Origin: Aporrectodea caliginosa
Lineage: Eukaryota; Annelida; Clitellata; Crassiclitellata; Lumbricidae
NCBI GenBank assembly: GCA_020284085.1
Contig: JACEVL010000467.1
Location: 103,501-167,500 of the forward strand
Length of the DNA: 64,000 nucleotides
Reading direction: 5' to 3'
The translations under genes were made by a program, and so were the position numbers. Positions 14,201 through 25,819 of this stretch are shown here, one piece after another; the stretch's first letter is position 1; every line of letters begins with the position of its first letter. The notes beneath the pieces are model-generated. The model searched no databases. It was not told the origin of the DNA and was given only the letters and a program-made list of their open reading frames with translations.

Positions 14201-17200
14201 TAAAAAGATGCACAGTTTTTGTAAGGTGACACATTATCAAGTCATTAGCAAGTCACCATTTATGGTGTATAGATAAAATCACAGGCAACCATTCTATTTA
14301 TGCTAAGGCAACTATTCTAATTATGCCACGGAGATGTTCTTATCCTTCTAAATTGATCTAATTCACAAATTGATATGATCCTCTATAATTACCAGATTTC
14401 AACAACTCCATGGTATTGTGTAATCCAGTATGGATTTGTCAACAGTAATAACAGTCACAAATTCATTTATAAAGTGCCATTTAAAGAGAAAATCACCAGA
14501 GGTGCTCCCAGCATGGCAATACAAAACCACGATCAAACACAATGGTTTTGAAGAAAAGAGAAAAAGAAGTCAAGATGGTCATGTTGCAGGCTGCAAGGCA
14601 GCTTATTCCACAAAGATGGGCCAACACCAACGCTTCTATGTAGGGCTGTCAAAATATTAGAAAAACGCGGCCCGGGCCCCCGACCTCAGTTTCAGCGGGG
14701 GCCCGTCGGCCCGTCACTTACAGAAAGCAAGAAATACTTGCGTTACCTTACAGTGTACACAGCACATAAAATGGCGGCTGATAGCTTGCTAGTCGCTAAA
14801 AGTTATAATTCGCTAAATTACATGTAACTGCTAGTCCGCTAGATAATTAATAACTGATGCCCACATTTTATTCCCAAAGTTTAAAAGTTACCTGCAGTCT
14901 GCACTGACGTGATTAGACAGTTAAATGCACAAAACAATGGAATGATTCTAATAAACTACTAAATCTTTATTTCAAACGAAAGCAACAGCAATGGCGGTTT
15001 GGCGGTAAACAACGAGATCTCGCGTTAAGATCTAGACATTCCAAGTAAGTCAGTAAGTAACCAATCTTAATGGTAGTATTATTAACAAATTGCGCTAGGG
15101 CTTAAATTAAAAGTTAGTCACTCGTCGGCTTGCGGGTCAGCTACGGGCGGTAGGGCTGACGAGTGACGATAGGAAGCATGTTTCCCAATTTCTGTTCATA
15201 AGCCGAATGCAATAACAGCCAGTGTGTCACCAGACTCATCACCAATTCCCGATATAGCGATCTTTCTTCTTTGATTGACAGGCCTAATGGTCGCCGGCGG
15301 TCTGTCGCCGATACAGGGTAGCCTATACTGCGAAGGCGATCCGATATAGCGATCTTTTTTCTTTGATTGACAGGCCTAATGGTCACTGGCGGTCTGTCGC
15401 CGATACAGGGTAGCCTATACTGCGAAGGCGGCAGATTTGAAGAGGGGCACAAGGCTCTAGCAGCACATCATCCACAGGTCTGGTAATAGCAGTAATACCT
15501 CAACGCGCTGCAACGCATGGCTGGTCTTAGTATAGCCAGCCGACAAGTAAACAGGTACGGGTGCCAAGTTGCCAACTACCCCCGCGCCGATGACTAATAC
15601 ACCACTGTAGCTGGCCAACACATCTTCAAATCCACAGCGTTTTAGGCGACAGAAAGTCTGTATTTAAGCTTTTAAAATTTACTTAAAATAATATGCTGAT
15701 TCGGACGGGTTTTCGGGCCTTGATTTAAGGGCCCGGGCCGGGCCCTTCGAACGGGCCCCCGGGGGCCCGGGGGCCCGTTGACAGCCCTACTTCTATGCTG
15801 GACCATAGAAGTTTATTTATGCTGGCAGGACAACCAGGTCACCTGATACAACAGAATGAAGAAATGGAGATTTGCAGATATGCAGTCATGAACCATTTCT
15901 TGCTGCGTTATTACAAAAGCTTTGATACTACAGAAGTCCCCTAAAGAGCGAGACAACGAATGAACATCTGATATTCTAACTTGTAGTATACTGTAATGTA
16001 AAGCGATGTATGTTTAATTTTGGCAGCTTATCTAATTATATCAAACAATAATAATAAATAATATATAATCAATGCTTTCTGTTCATCACCAACCTCATGA
16101 AAGATGTTGGGGTTTCCAGGTGCAAAAATTGAGTTCATTCGAGCCTCGAGGTTTCCAACTACTTCTGGCCAAACCGAATTGACAACAAAGTCATATCCAC
16201 TTATGATATCTTTAGACCTGTAGGCAGGTTTTAAAAAAATTATTCATTTCGATCTCAAGACAGATTTAAGATATCATCATTTAAAATAAGCAGAATTGTT
16301 CTCTTACTACACTGATAACACAAGAAGAAAATAAAAACTATGTAATATATCAAGTACTGACGACCAATATTATCAGTAGCATCCACAGAAATCCAGTTGG
16401 AAAGAGAATGAGGACAAAGCTTTCTTCAATGCCACTGATGAAGTCTAGCAGTGAGAGACGTGTGCAACAAAAGAGCAACTCACCGGACAGATATTCTCAC
16501 ACGGACTATTTTCAAGAATAATAATAATAATTCTTCCTTTATTGAAACAATCCGGTTGACACATCGCAACCGGTACAGTTTACAGTTATGCAATTGAAAC
16601 AATTCACAAGAATGAAAATGACAGAAGACATAAATCTTAACTACAAACAGAACAGACAGCCTGCAAACACAAAGCACGTCCGCCTACGGGCTCGAACTCG
16701 GTACCTCTCGCTCTCTACGCCAGATGTTATCCAATGCGCTATCGAAGAGTGGCTTTGACTGGTGCTTTGTACATTGCACAACAGTCTAGTAGAAGTCATT
16801 ACATTTCAGCGCTTGATATATTCATTATTTTTATAATGCAGGTGATTTTTGATGTAGTTTAACGCCAGGGATAGACGTTGGTATATTTCGACTTTTATGG
16901 TATGTTAGGTATCCCTACACCACAAAAGTGACTACTTTATAAACCAAAATGCGGTTAGCAATTGATATAATAAAGGATACACTTACTTACTTACTTATTA
17001 ACAAAGAAATTTTCCAAAATGCGGTTAGCAATTGATATAATAAAGGATACACTTACTTACTTACTTATTTATTTATTAACACCGAAACTTAGTTTCAAAA
17101 CAACCAGAAACATCAACTGCAGTTAGAACAATTGGTAAAACAGACCCCTGAGCAAAGCCCGTTGTTGTCAGCTCACAAAGTTTAGCACAGTGCCTTGGAA

Positions 17201-20200
17201 AGAAATCCAGAATGGCATTGTACAGACCCTCGAGACCCTGTGAATGACTGCGAAGATATTGTTCGTTGACGATCTATGAAACCAACAAACCAGATAAGTT
17301 GTTAAGTTTCCAAGTCAAAAAGTAATGAGTGAAAAACCAAAGCAGTTAAATGCCAACATTCTGACGACTACAAATGCATGAAAACACCAATAATTAAAAT
17401 CGACGTTAATTAGAAGTGATGAGATCTAGATGTATGTGAACTTTCATCATACACACCAATTCCAGTTACTAAAGCAATTAAGAGGCTCTTAAAGGTGCCA
17501 CATATATTATGCATACACACATCACACACACGATAGTGTTCGTTCGGTTTGGGTGTGATTGGCCAATGAATACAGATTAACGCTTTAATGACAAGCTGCA
17601 TTGGTTTCCCAGTCACTTTTAGTACAATGTCGTCGATGAAGTGTCAAATATATTATATATTCCCTAACCCAGACAACAGGAAGAAGCCCTTTTGAGGAAG
17701 GTTGAAATGTCCTTCTGAGGAAAATGCCCTTTTGCTGCTCGCTCGTTAGCTACGGGCCCAAAACTCTCTGGATTTTTATAATTTTACCCCAGCATTCTGC
17801 TTCCTAAACAACCTTTTGTACTCATTTTATTTGCCAGAAAAGTAACTGCATTCAATGTGAAATACAATTGGAGTGGAAAACTCCAGATCAAACTTCTTTG
17901 TCAGAAGGGACAAACTGCCAAACTAACAAGCAGATGCTCTGCAGAAGTTAAAATATTCTCACCTCTTCCATGTATCCTTTCACGACAAAAGTTCTAAAAA
18001 GAGTTTCAGCGTCTCTCATTTTGTCAATAGTTGCATAAGTCCTTAGACAATCTCGAAGGATATCCGAGTTTCCGTTGTTCAGACCCTCTTTAAACGATCC
18101 TTCCAGGCTGAACTGTAGCATCATCGTTATGTTTGCAATTCGCTGAATGAAAAAACACAAGGGGCCGTAAGGTTAAACACAAAAATCCAATGCTACTGAT
18201 CATTTTTAAAGATACTCAAAAGATAATGATATCTTAAAAATACTAAAAAAGTTATAATAAGCTGATAGATCCAAAATGAAGTTCCACTAAATGTAATCAA
18301 CCGCTGAAAAAAGTAATTAATTCAAAGGTTATTGTTAAAGAGTAACATTAAACATATTGGAAGTACACTAAAAAAGCAGAATGAGGCTGTCATTCATCCA
18401 AGCCCAAGCCCAGAAAATGAACATGGGAAAGACCTTGACCTTCTTGTCCCACGAGCGAGGACTGCTATGCAGTAGTGTAGTCCTAAAAAATGAAGTGGGG
18501 GAACGCCTGGATATTGAAGTAAGCAAAAAGTGCCATCTTGCAAGAATTTTGCATAGTGTGAGAAAAAAAGTGGGGGAACGGCGTTCCCCCCCCCCCCACT
18601 ACACCCCTGCTGCTATGGCTAAACCTTGAGCTTTTGCCTTCATTGGCCCTTCACTATGGAACCAACTCCCTACAACAACTCGTTCTTTGATATTATGCGG
18701 TGGTCCAGGTGCTTCCTTTCGCTGTCTTAAGATCACTCTTTTCGCTCGGAGTCTTTCGCACTAGGAGCACCTCTGATTGGTGTTCACTGTGAGGCGCTTT
18801 ATAAATTTATAAATACAATACAATACAATACCTATGATGGCATGGATCGTCAACATTAAATTGTGAATTCAACTATCGTTTGACCAGTATAGAAGAAACA
18901 AGGCACAGCAACAAATGGAACCAAACATGTATGGGGGTAGTCAACACTCAACTCTAGGATGGTTAAAGACAAGACAATACTGGAAATTACACTAGAACCT
19001 CCCTATAATACTGGGACCACAAGTTAACCACCTTATTACAAGGTTGCATTACAATTAAGGTCAATTTCTAAAGCTGAATTACATTTGGAATCCATTTATA
19101 AGAAGGTTCCAAAGTACACTCTAATGAATATACATTTTTTAAAGCAAGTTGAGAGAAATTCTGAAATTACCGGTTTTATTTCCTCAACTAAAGGCATACC
19201 ACGGCATTTGCCAACATAGAACTGGAGTTTGTTGAATTCTGTGGCCACTCGTTCAATTAACTGTCCATTCAACTCTCTGTTTGCAAACAAAAGGAAAACT
19301 CACAAATAACATTTAAATAAAATGGCAGAGACACAGGTGTGAAAAACTCAAGGTATGCAGAAAATACAGTAGCATAGTATAAAGTGTAATATATAAGTAC
19401 TATGTGAAGTGTCTACATACTTACATATATACACAATAATAATAAGACACCGTGTATAGTGCCATATCACAGCTGAGGCTGAAGGAAAGGATGCTGTACA
19501 TGAGTTAAGAAATCATGCATACATACATAAATACATGCATGCACACACCTACATACACAGTTTTACACACACATGCAAGCACACAAAGAGACATAGAGAA
19601 ACATACAAAGACAGACATACGCACATAGATATAGAGATATTTTCCTGCTGTCAGCTTGAAACTGTCTAAACATATAAGCTTCAGTGATCAAGATGCAAAC
19701 ACTTTTGGTAAAATTACGAAGGCAGTAGGATAGATTTGGTAATGTAATGTCCAAAATAACATTCATATGGCTGTTTCCTACAAAGCACCATCACACTCAG
19801 GATGTGTATGAGAAACGGGTTACCTAAAGTGATTGGTCTGTGTTGAATCACTTGGCTGAATGCCAAGCAGCTTCTCCATCTTTTCCAGAGACTGAATGAT
19901 ACCCATAAGGGTCCTAAGGCACTCCTATCAACATACAAACAAATAACACAACATAAAACAAAAAGAGAAACCCCACCAATCATTCTGCATCATCGCACCC
20001 TAAATTACCATAATATCCAAGCAGTGAAATCAGCACGATTAAGGGACATAATAAATTTTGAGACTTTGCAGTATCAATAAAACATTTTTTACAGAGCAGC
20101 ATAAAATCAGACATAGGAGCATTATGTCAATATGGCTAAAAAAGAGGAGAAATCATGCTAAACAAGAACTGTACCTCTTAATACTGGTACCTAAGTACAT

Positions 20201-23200
20201 TAAGTAGATATTGACTTCAGATACTTTTAGTACCAACTTAAACCAACCTGTTTCGGTGTACCAATTCTACTTAGACCATTGTTCTCTCCCTTTCAATTTT
20301 TCCTTTGGAATTACCTTTACAGACTTGGTGTTCACCTGCTATTCAGTCAGGAGTTTATACTACTATAATGGTGATCTATAAGTTCTAGAAACAGATTACA
20401 GAATTCAAAGACAAATATTCAAAGACCTAATAATGACACAAATACTGAATCAGAATTAGTTTTGAGCCACGCCTCGGACTTAATGTGCCTTAGTTCGATT
20501 AAACCAATTAACACGATGGCTAGATCAATACAAAAGAGTTTAAAATAATACCTAGATCAATAGCAATGAAAGTTTCCTTCACTAAGTTCAAGGCCTGGTG
20601 GCTTAATTCTAGAATTTCTATTTTTGTGTTTCTTTAGGAAACACAAAATAAAATTCTCATCAATGCATCCGTAAAATACAATCCACAGAAACTTCATGAA
20701 TTCACAGAAATGAAAAACAGTTGCAAAACTTAGGACTTTGAGGATGATTTAAAGCTCTTTGCTTCGTATCTGACCTTTTTGTCTCTAATTCTTATCTGCT
20801 GCTTCATTTTCTCGTCCACTGCCATGCTTGCTTCTACCATTGCATTCCTTACATTCTAAAATTACAGATATAGACAATGCATGAATTATACAACCAACAA
20901 AAATGATCAGTGTTGTCAAACGGACAACAGTGTGCTTCACATAACTTATTAACGTATTGTAATGTAATGAGGTGTTGACATAAAGCTCATCAATGAAGTT
21001 CATATTCTGATATATATATATATATATATAGTGTCGAGCAGTGACATTGTTGGGTTTAAGCCTTCTCTGAGATAGTCATTGTGTAAGAATCTAGAAGATA
21101 CAGAAGAGTAAACCGAGGCAGCCACAGGTAGGAAGTGCTTAAGACTTCATTTCCTCAGCCTTAGCAGCATATGTGGGAGGATGGCCAATCCTTTCCTTCA
21201 CTGTCTGAGCTTCCCACCAACAGTGTATGTTCAGTGTACTCATTATACCTGAATTCGTTAGGGCACACAGGTGGGGTAGAAATCTCACAAAAAATTTCTG
21301 ACCTCTTGGCTAACTGTCCGGCATGCTAATCACTACACTATCACATATCCAAGGACTTCAAATGAGCAAATCCATGCTGCATTAGTGCACAGCAACACTG
21401 AGTGATGCTTCATCATGTGTGCTGCAAGCTGGTCTATAACTAAAGTTCTTAGTTTGTAATTCAGTGATTATATGTTGAGACTTGCTCAGTGGACTTCCTG
21501 CAATGACCCTGGGCATGTTGCTTGATCACACTTGTCAGCATCACTAAGCAGTAAGATTTCGTGATAAGCAAATGGTAAGTCCTGCTATGACACAATCTCT
21601 TGGACATGGTTACTACAGAAATATACTATAATAGTTGGGCACTTTTGCAAGACACCAGCACCATAAATCATGAAACTTGTATAGTTAGTTTAGTTATTCA
21701 TGTGTCACTTTATAATCTGCTACTATTATAGTTATTTCAAAAATGTATGTAATCGCTGTAAATAACGTAATGCATGTAAAGGCTACTTACTTACTTACTT
21801 ATACATATAATTATTTCAAACTGTGGTACTAGAAAATAAGCAAAAGTATTGTTTCCTAGGCCTCAGTATAGAAGGGCATTCTTCTGCTGGCCAACACAAC
21901 ACACATCCTCTTGTACATTCACTTCAACAGGTAAGTTAGCTGAAGCATCACTCAACTAGGAATGAACCCAACCCTTAAGAGCAGGTTGCAGTCAAGCATA
22001 GAAGCTGTCAGCCCACAGCACCATTTCTCCAAAGACATGCACACAGAGAATGGAAGAGTCACTCACAAGTATCTCGTGTTTAAGATGATTCAGTGGATTA
22101 AGAAGATTGTTAATAGCTTTGTCCATTCCAATCTACAAGGGATCAAACAGACAACATCGTCATTATACAGTTTCATACATGTTTACATAATTTCAGCACT
22201 TTGTAACATACTGGCATGTCCTCGTTATAAATGTAATTAAAAGTACTAGGACATTTGTATAACACAATTTGGAGGAAACTCCCCATTAGCACAGCACAAA
22301 ACTAATCAAACATTGGACAGGTTTGCAGTGTTTCAATGCAACAAGTAATTTAAACTTAATAATAATCAGAAGAAGCAGAGCAGTCCCTTAAGCTATCCCT
22401 GAGGCAGCCATGGGTATGAAGTGTTGGCAACTTCATTTTTCTTAGCCTCAGCATATGAGGGTGGGTGGCCAGTCCTCTCCCTTGCCATCTCTTCTTCCCA
22501 CCGACAGTGTACTATCAGTGTACTCATTACAGCTGAGTTGGCTAGGGGCACAGATGGAGAAGATCTTGAACCAAATTTCTCCCCAGGCAGAGATTTGAAC
22601 CCCAACCTCTTGACTGACAGTTCAGCACCCTAACGACTACACTATCGAGCACCCACTAATAATAAAGCTGAATAAAAAAACACTCTCAAAGTTTGAACAA
22701 CTGATATAAATTGTGTTGAGTTAACAAATCAAGAAGGTGATTAATATGTAAATTTTTCAGAAACCAAAATAATTAAAGTGCTGAGATGCTAAGAGTAGCC
22801 AAGTCACCAGTGTCAAAAACAGGATACTTACAAGATTGGTAGATAAATTGACGAAGTCCGCATAATCCTTGTTGATAAGTTCAATCATCGCACTCTGCAG
22901 AATCTTGAGGTAAACTTGAAGATCGCTACGTAGCATTTCAAGCGGAACCTTACGGCGACATTCCACCACAAAATGCTCCACGTTAAAGTCATCCTAAAAA
23001 TACCAGAGTTGTGATTAAAGTCACTTATAAATAAATCTTCAATGAGTATCTATATATCTCCTCTTTATGAGAAACTCCTCATACACATTACACTCTGCCA
23101 GCACGGGATTAGTCAAGATCTGTGAGGCCCCAGAGACCTGAAGACATGGAATGATGTAAGTATGTATGTATGTATGAGCACTTGTTATAACGCCCCTTCA

Positions 23201-24808
23201 AGATTTCTACTCAGAGGCGCTCCCGACTACAGCGCGGACACTGAATCGGAGTTTCACGCCGAAGCGCATGAGCAATTGCGAGTGAAGGACTTGCCCAGGG
23301 TCCCTACGTGGCGGCTTGAGGTGGATTCGAACCCGCAACCCTTTAGCTGCAAGGCACCGAACATACCCCTACACCACCCGCCCATGATGTATAAACAATC
23401 CAACAGAAGAAATTTTAACCCAGACTGAAACAACATCACAGAACTTTCCGTGTAGAGAGAAACAGATCGTGGATTCTGCAGCCTAGAGTCAGTGACTAAG
23501 ACAGTCTGAGAACAAAGTACCTCTGACTTACGGCACAATTAAAGTAAAAGCATCTGATGAGCAAGAGGAATATTTACAACACAAAGGGTGGGCAGATGTG
23601 AAAGATAAGTCGGCTGGCCAATATTATTACCTTACAAACTATGAGACATCCATGGTTTAAAGCTTCTGGCGTCTGTGTTCTATTGGAAGCCAAAGCAATT
23701 ACCGCAATATTAGATTGTATATGAAAAATTAAGTGTTTTCGTCATGGCCATTAACAGAGTTCTAAGGCATCTGTAATTTGTGCAATTTCCTTTTGTGGCG
23801 CTGGTTAGAAGTGAGCCATAAACAATTAGGGCGTTAGCAAGTTAAACCAAGATATTCTGAAGCATATGAACTGAACCTCAGCTGCCCAGCAGTGAGAAAG
23901 GAGTCCCATCCAGTGCCGGCTTTATGTATAGGAGGCTGCCTAGAGCGGCACTTTTCAAGGGGTGGCAAATTCCAGCAAAATAAAGCAAGAATAGCATATT
24001 TGTCTTGAAATTAGCTATTAAATATGAAAAAATGGGCGGCATTTTTGTCCTTGCCTATAACACAAAACTGTCAAAGGCCGCTTCTGGTCCCATCATTGGC
24101 AGATACAACTATGCCAGAGTGCTGACGCCCGCCTCTTCGGGGCTGTTTGTGCAGATCCAGGACATGTTCTACATGACTTACTGCCCCAATTAAAACTGTA
24201 GTTTATGTGCTACATCCACGTAAACAGCAGAATTCTACCTGTTGCAGACAGTCTGGCACACAAAACATTTATTATTACCATTTACTCGAGATTATATACT
24301 TCATAATGTACACCAAAATAGAAATTGGTTCAATAAAAGATATACTTACTTACTGGCTTATTTTGTCTAGTGCTACGACAAATATCTGATCCATCCCACG
24401 AACTCACCAAAACCTCACCTCTTGCTATCTCTCAACTGGTCTTCCACTAAAAACTGAAAACACTGCTTTTTCACAAATCCTAGCCCGATTCCCCTCTTCT
24501 GCTCACAATCCACCTTAGCCGTCTGACTTTCTGCCCTGCCTGACTCTCTGGATCTTGACCCTCTGCATATCGATTTTGTTTTGATAAAGCGCCTGTGAAT
24601 AAGCTGGTTCCCTCGACTGCGCTTTTGTGGGCGCTCTATAAATCTCGAGTTTACGATTACGATAGCCCTTGTAAACTGTCCCACAGCGTTTCGTAGCTTA
24701 ACCTCTATTTAACTGGTTTTAATCTAAAAGCACCTTCATAAACTCTTCTTTGTTGAAACATAAAGTGGAAGGCGCACTAGGCAGCGGCTGTTTGGTTGTT
24801 TCTGGCAT
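5223..24808 (-). CDS. COG2: Conserved oligomeric Golgi complex subunit 2
   Basis: Subunit of lobe A of the COG tethering complex, which acts on the cytosolic face of the Golgi in retrograde intra-Golgi vesicle transport. The minus-strand exons are 24734-24808, 22832-22993, 22067-22132, 20775-20855, 19824-19924, 19171-19276, 17963-18142, 17146-17273, 16094-16217, 14020-14159, 13496-13557, 12081-12244, 10289-10480, 9160-9235, 8377-8522, 7587-7723, 6176-6347 and 5223-5318. Every junction is GT-AG and phase-consistent, giving 2208 nt and 735 residues, close to the vertebrate length. Diagnostic stretches are LCFNKEEFMK near residue 20, MIELINKDYADFVNLSTNL near 60, LRTYATIDKMRDAE, RQCGSQASVKRLR, VPRLYRRTNRE with D-I before the first P, and KKMEESLKRLK followed by GMSDDDKIR near the C-terminus. 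The start ATG at 24808 gives MPETTKQPLP. A possible ATTAAA polyadenylation signal lies at 5010-5015 (minus). The gene looks intact and functional. Confidence 0.97.
5357..5496. repeat. Diverged direct repeat, copy B
   Basis: Partner of 4560-4675. The terminal COG2 exon (5223-5318) sits between the copies, which suggests either an old local duplication around that exon or two insertions of one repeat family. Confidence 0.5.
6643..6696. repeat. Perfect hairpin in a COG2 intron
   Basis: Arms 6643-6663 and 6676-6696 are perfect 21-bp reverse complements with a 12-bp AT-rich loop, and pairing continues imperfectly outward. It may be a MITE remnant or a structured intronic RNA; no family is assigned. 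Confidence 0.6.
6838..7100 (-). mobile_element. tRNA-headed SINE, family with (AAT)n tail
   Basis: Read on the minus strand, a tRNA-like head at the high-coordinate end (B-box-like GGTTCGATAGC) runs into a body and ends in an ATTATT-type tail at about 6838. Related copies lie at 16505-16757 and 48222-48495. It sits in the COG2 intron between exons 16 and 17. Confidence 0.55.
7298..7400. repeat. SINE-like repeat with AAGT tail
   Basis: The AAGTAAGTAAG tail followed by TATTCTTTATTAAACTGGTT and a short body ending GTACAAACATC matches the family at 441 and 60063. Confidence 0.5.
7966..8050 (-). repeat. SINE 3' tail with shared GGCGCT/TATAAAT signature
   Basis: The block tttatatagcac...gaggcgctcctgac, with GTAATCGTAACTG at its left, is the reverse complement of the 3' end shared by SINE and LINE copies elsewhere in the window. 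It lies in a COG2 intron. Confidence 0.5.
9906..10250. repeat. Minisatellite, ~30-bp unit
   Basis: About eleven degenerate copies of a unit containing AATACAGATCACACACAAT followed by an A-rich spacer, in the COG2 intron between exons 13 and 14. The unit varies by single bases and small indels. Confidence 0.85.
11067..11410. mobile_element. hAT-type MITE (CAGTGGTTCTTAACC ends)
   Basis: Ends CAGTGGTTCTTAACC and GGTTAAGAAACACTG form 15-bp terminal inverted repeats with one mismatch. They are flanked by a perfect 8-bp target duplication CTCCACAC (11059-11066 and 11411-11418). The length is 344 bp with no transposase. These termini and the 8-bp duplication are characteristic of hAT (Charlie-like) elements. 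Inserted in a COG2 intron. Confidence 0.9.
13080..13275 (-). mobile_element. LINE 3' end (reverse-transcriptase C-terminus)
   Basis: The minus strand encodes GPSDWNSLPQSLR followed by FLRRLKTFLLADAGT, the usual end of CR1/L2-like LINE reverse transcriptases. It then has the tail sequence with TATATAATTG and ATTACAATTACAA repeats. It is truncated at its 5' side and lies in a COG2 intron. Confidence 0.65.
14641..15789. mobile_element. hAT-type non-autonomous element, 1149 bp
   Basis: Terminal inverted repeats TAGGGCTGTCAA and TTGACAGCCCTA are perfect over 12 bp. They are flanked by a perfect 8-bp duplication CTTCTATG (14633-14640 and 15790-15797). The subterminal regions are GGGCCC-rich near both ends. 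An internal 92-bp segment is tandemly duplicated (15249-15340 and 15341-15432). No transposase ORF is visible. Inserted in a COG2 intron. Confidence 0.92.
16505..16757 (-). mobile_element. tRNA-headed SINE, (AAT)n-tail family
   Basis: The minus strand reads a tRNA-like head with B-box-like GGTACCGAGTTCGAGCC, then a body, then an (ATT)n tail at about 16510. It is related to the copies at 6838-7100 and 48222-48495. Confidence 0.55.
16946..17080 (+). repeat. Tandem duplicate of a SINE 3' end (CTTA tail)
   Basis: The stretch from ccaaaatgcggttagcaatt to the CTTACTTACTTA tail occurs twice, at about 16948-17002 and 17015-17070, with near-identical sequence. It is the same family as 441, 44160 and 60063. 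Confidence 0.7.
18470..18609. mobile_element. Very short hAT-type MITE, 140 bp
   Basis: Ends CAGTAGTGTAGT and ACTACACCCCTG form imperfect inverted repeats (two mismatches in 12). A perfect 8-bp duplication CTGCTATG flanks them (18462-18469 and 18610-18617). A subterminal GGGGGAACG motif appears on both sides. Inserted in a COG2 intron. Confidence 0.82.
18636..18835 (+). mobile_element. Degenerate LINE 3' end
   Basis: Degenerate sequence similar to the other LINE ends leads into GAGGCGCTTTATAAATTT and an ATACA microsatellite tail at 18815-18833. Confidence 0.5.
21100..21355 (-). mobile_element. tRNA-derived SINE
   Basis: This is a diverged copy of the element at 22385-22655. The minus strand has A-box-like TAGTGTAGTGATTAG near the high-coordinate end and a shared body. 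Upstream at 21008-21031 is a short (TA)n tract. Confidence 0.55.
22385..22655 (-). mobile_element. tRNA-derived SINE with A and B boxes
   Basis: The minus strand reads TAGTGTAGTCGTTAGGGTGC (A-box region) and GGTTGGGGTTCAAATCTC (B box) about 30 bp apart. These are the internal RNA polymerase III promoter elements of a tRNA-derived SINE. The body matches 21100-21355 and part of 29095-29240. It lies in a COG2 intron. Confidence 0.68.
23155..23385 (-). mobile_element. tRNA-headed SINE with LINE-like tail
   Basis: The minus strand gives a tRNA-like head at 23383-23315 (GGTGGTGTAGGGGTATG, then GGGTTGCGGGTTCGAATCC). A central part contains AAGTCCTTCACTCGCAATTG, then GGGAGCGCCTCTGAG, GGCGTTATAAC and a (CATA)n tail. 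The central part recurs at 49255-49445, so this copy shows the full architecture. Confidence 0.7.
23911..24085. mobile_element. Possible hAT fragment (one end only)
   Basis: CAGTGCCGGCTT followed by GGCTGCCTAGAGCGGC resembles a hAT terminus, but no partner inverted repeat or target duplication was found. Confidence 0.3.
24395..24665 (+). mobile_element. LINE/SINE 3' end with GATTAC tail
   Basis: It ends with GTGAATAAGCTGGTTCCC, then TTTGTGGGCGCTCTATAAAT and a TTACGATTACGAT tail. The GTGAATAAGCTGGT block recurs at 42512, 43140 (minus), 49985 (minus), 50205 (minus) and 58406. Confidence 0.6.
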
Positions 24809-24920
24809 TTTAAAGTTTCATTGGGAAAAAGCATCAAAAATAAACAACCGCTTCTGCTCGCTATGCGTGGCCGGAAGTTACAGAAAAATAGTCTGGTGCA
24901 CTGTTCTGAGGAAAAATAAC

Positions 24921-25213
24921 TTTAGGTTGGTAAATAATTATTCCCCGTAGTTTAGGTTGGTAAATTATTCCCCATAGTTTAATTAGGTTGGTAAATTATT
25001 CCCCATAGTTTAGGTTGGTAAATTATTCCTCATAGTTTAGGTTGGTAAATTATTCCCCATAGTTTAGGTTGGTAAATTATTCCCCATAGTTTAGGTTGGT
25101 AAATTATTCCCCGTAGTTTAGGTTGGTAAATTATTCCCCGTAGTTTAGGCAAAGATGTTAGAGCCTACGGCTCTAACATCTTTGGTTTAGGTTGGTAAAT
25201 TATTTCATACGGT
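24921..25213. repeat. 27-bp tandem array upstream of COG2
   Basis: Nine or so copies of a unit containing TTTAGGTTGGTAAATTATTC then CCCATAG run through this stretch. The first copy is 30 bp and one has a TTTAAT insertion. The array starts 113 bp upstream of the COG2 start codon and is interrupted by the hairpin at 25150-25184. Confidence 0.9.
25150..25184. repeat. Perfect hairpin inside the tandem array
   Basis: Two 16-bp arms (CAAAGATGTTAGAGCC and its exact complement) are separated by the 3-bp loop TAC. It replaces part of a repeat unit and the array resumes at 25185. Confidence 0.9.
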
Positions 25214-25299
25214 CAATTTAATATGGAAGCTGGATTGCTGAAAAAAATTGTTAATGGAAGTGAGATCGTCTATGCTAGTCTCTTGCGCCGCCGCCATCC

Positions 25300-25535
25300 A
25301 CCGCCGCCAGTAGCTAAGCCTTTTGCTTGTTCAGGTCCCAGAGAATGGAACAGCCTCCCAGTTACAATCAATCAATTTCATCTGCTACTCGATTTAAATC
25401 AAAATTAAAAACTCATCTATTCTCATTACACTATGGCTAAGACGGCAAGACCATAACTTAGAGCAACGCGCTCTCGAGCAAGACTTGTCGTGAACATGCG
25501 CGCTATAAATTTGTAATTGTATTGTGCAGCGCTAT
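25300..25535 (+). mobile_element. LINE 3' end
   Basis: Encodes SGPREWNSLP and a following amphipathic stretch typical of CR1/L2-like reverse-transcriptase C-termini. It ends in GCGCGCTATAAATTTGTAATTG. It lies in the shared intergenic region. Confidence 0.6.
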
Positions 25536-25819
25536 AGAAGGATGTGTACGCTGTAGTCTGTATTTATATTATTACTTATTATGAGGTCCTTGACTCCTTG
25601 GTATTACTGTTATTAATATGCAATTAATAATAATATTAATATTCAATAGGCATATTTAGGGTAATAGATAGCTCTGCAGTGCAGACGAGATGCGGCGCTT
25701 ATTTTAAAATTGAAGAATCGAAATGCTGTGTTGAAAGATCTATGATGTGGCATTATTGGCCCTATAGTCGGCGTTTTCTTGCCTTGTAGTAATTAAACTG
25801 CTACCACTTAAGAAGTTGA

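Larger units (their letters stand above)
24809..25819. promoter_or_regulatory. Head-to-head intergenic region, COG2 / hydrolase homologue
   Basis: The start codons of two divergently transcribed genes are 1011 bp apart, so both promoters probably lie here. I see no convincing TATA or CpG-rich core. The interval contains the 27-bp tandem array, the hairpin and a LINE 3' end. Confidence 0.45.

Noticed and set aside
22385..22655. Genuine tRNA gene
   Set aside because: A and B boxes are present, but the acceptor stem and 3' half do not fold as a tRNA and the body is shared with other copies, so it is a SINE.
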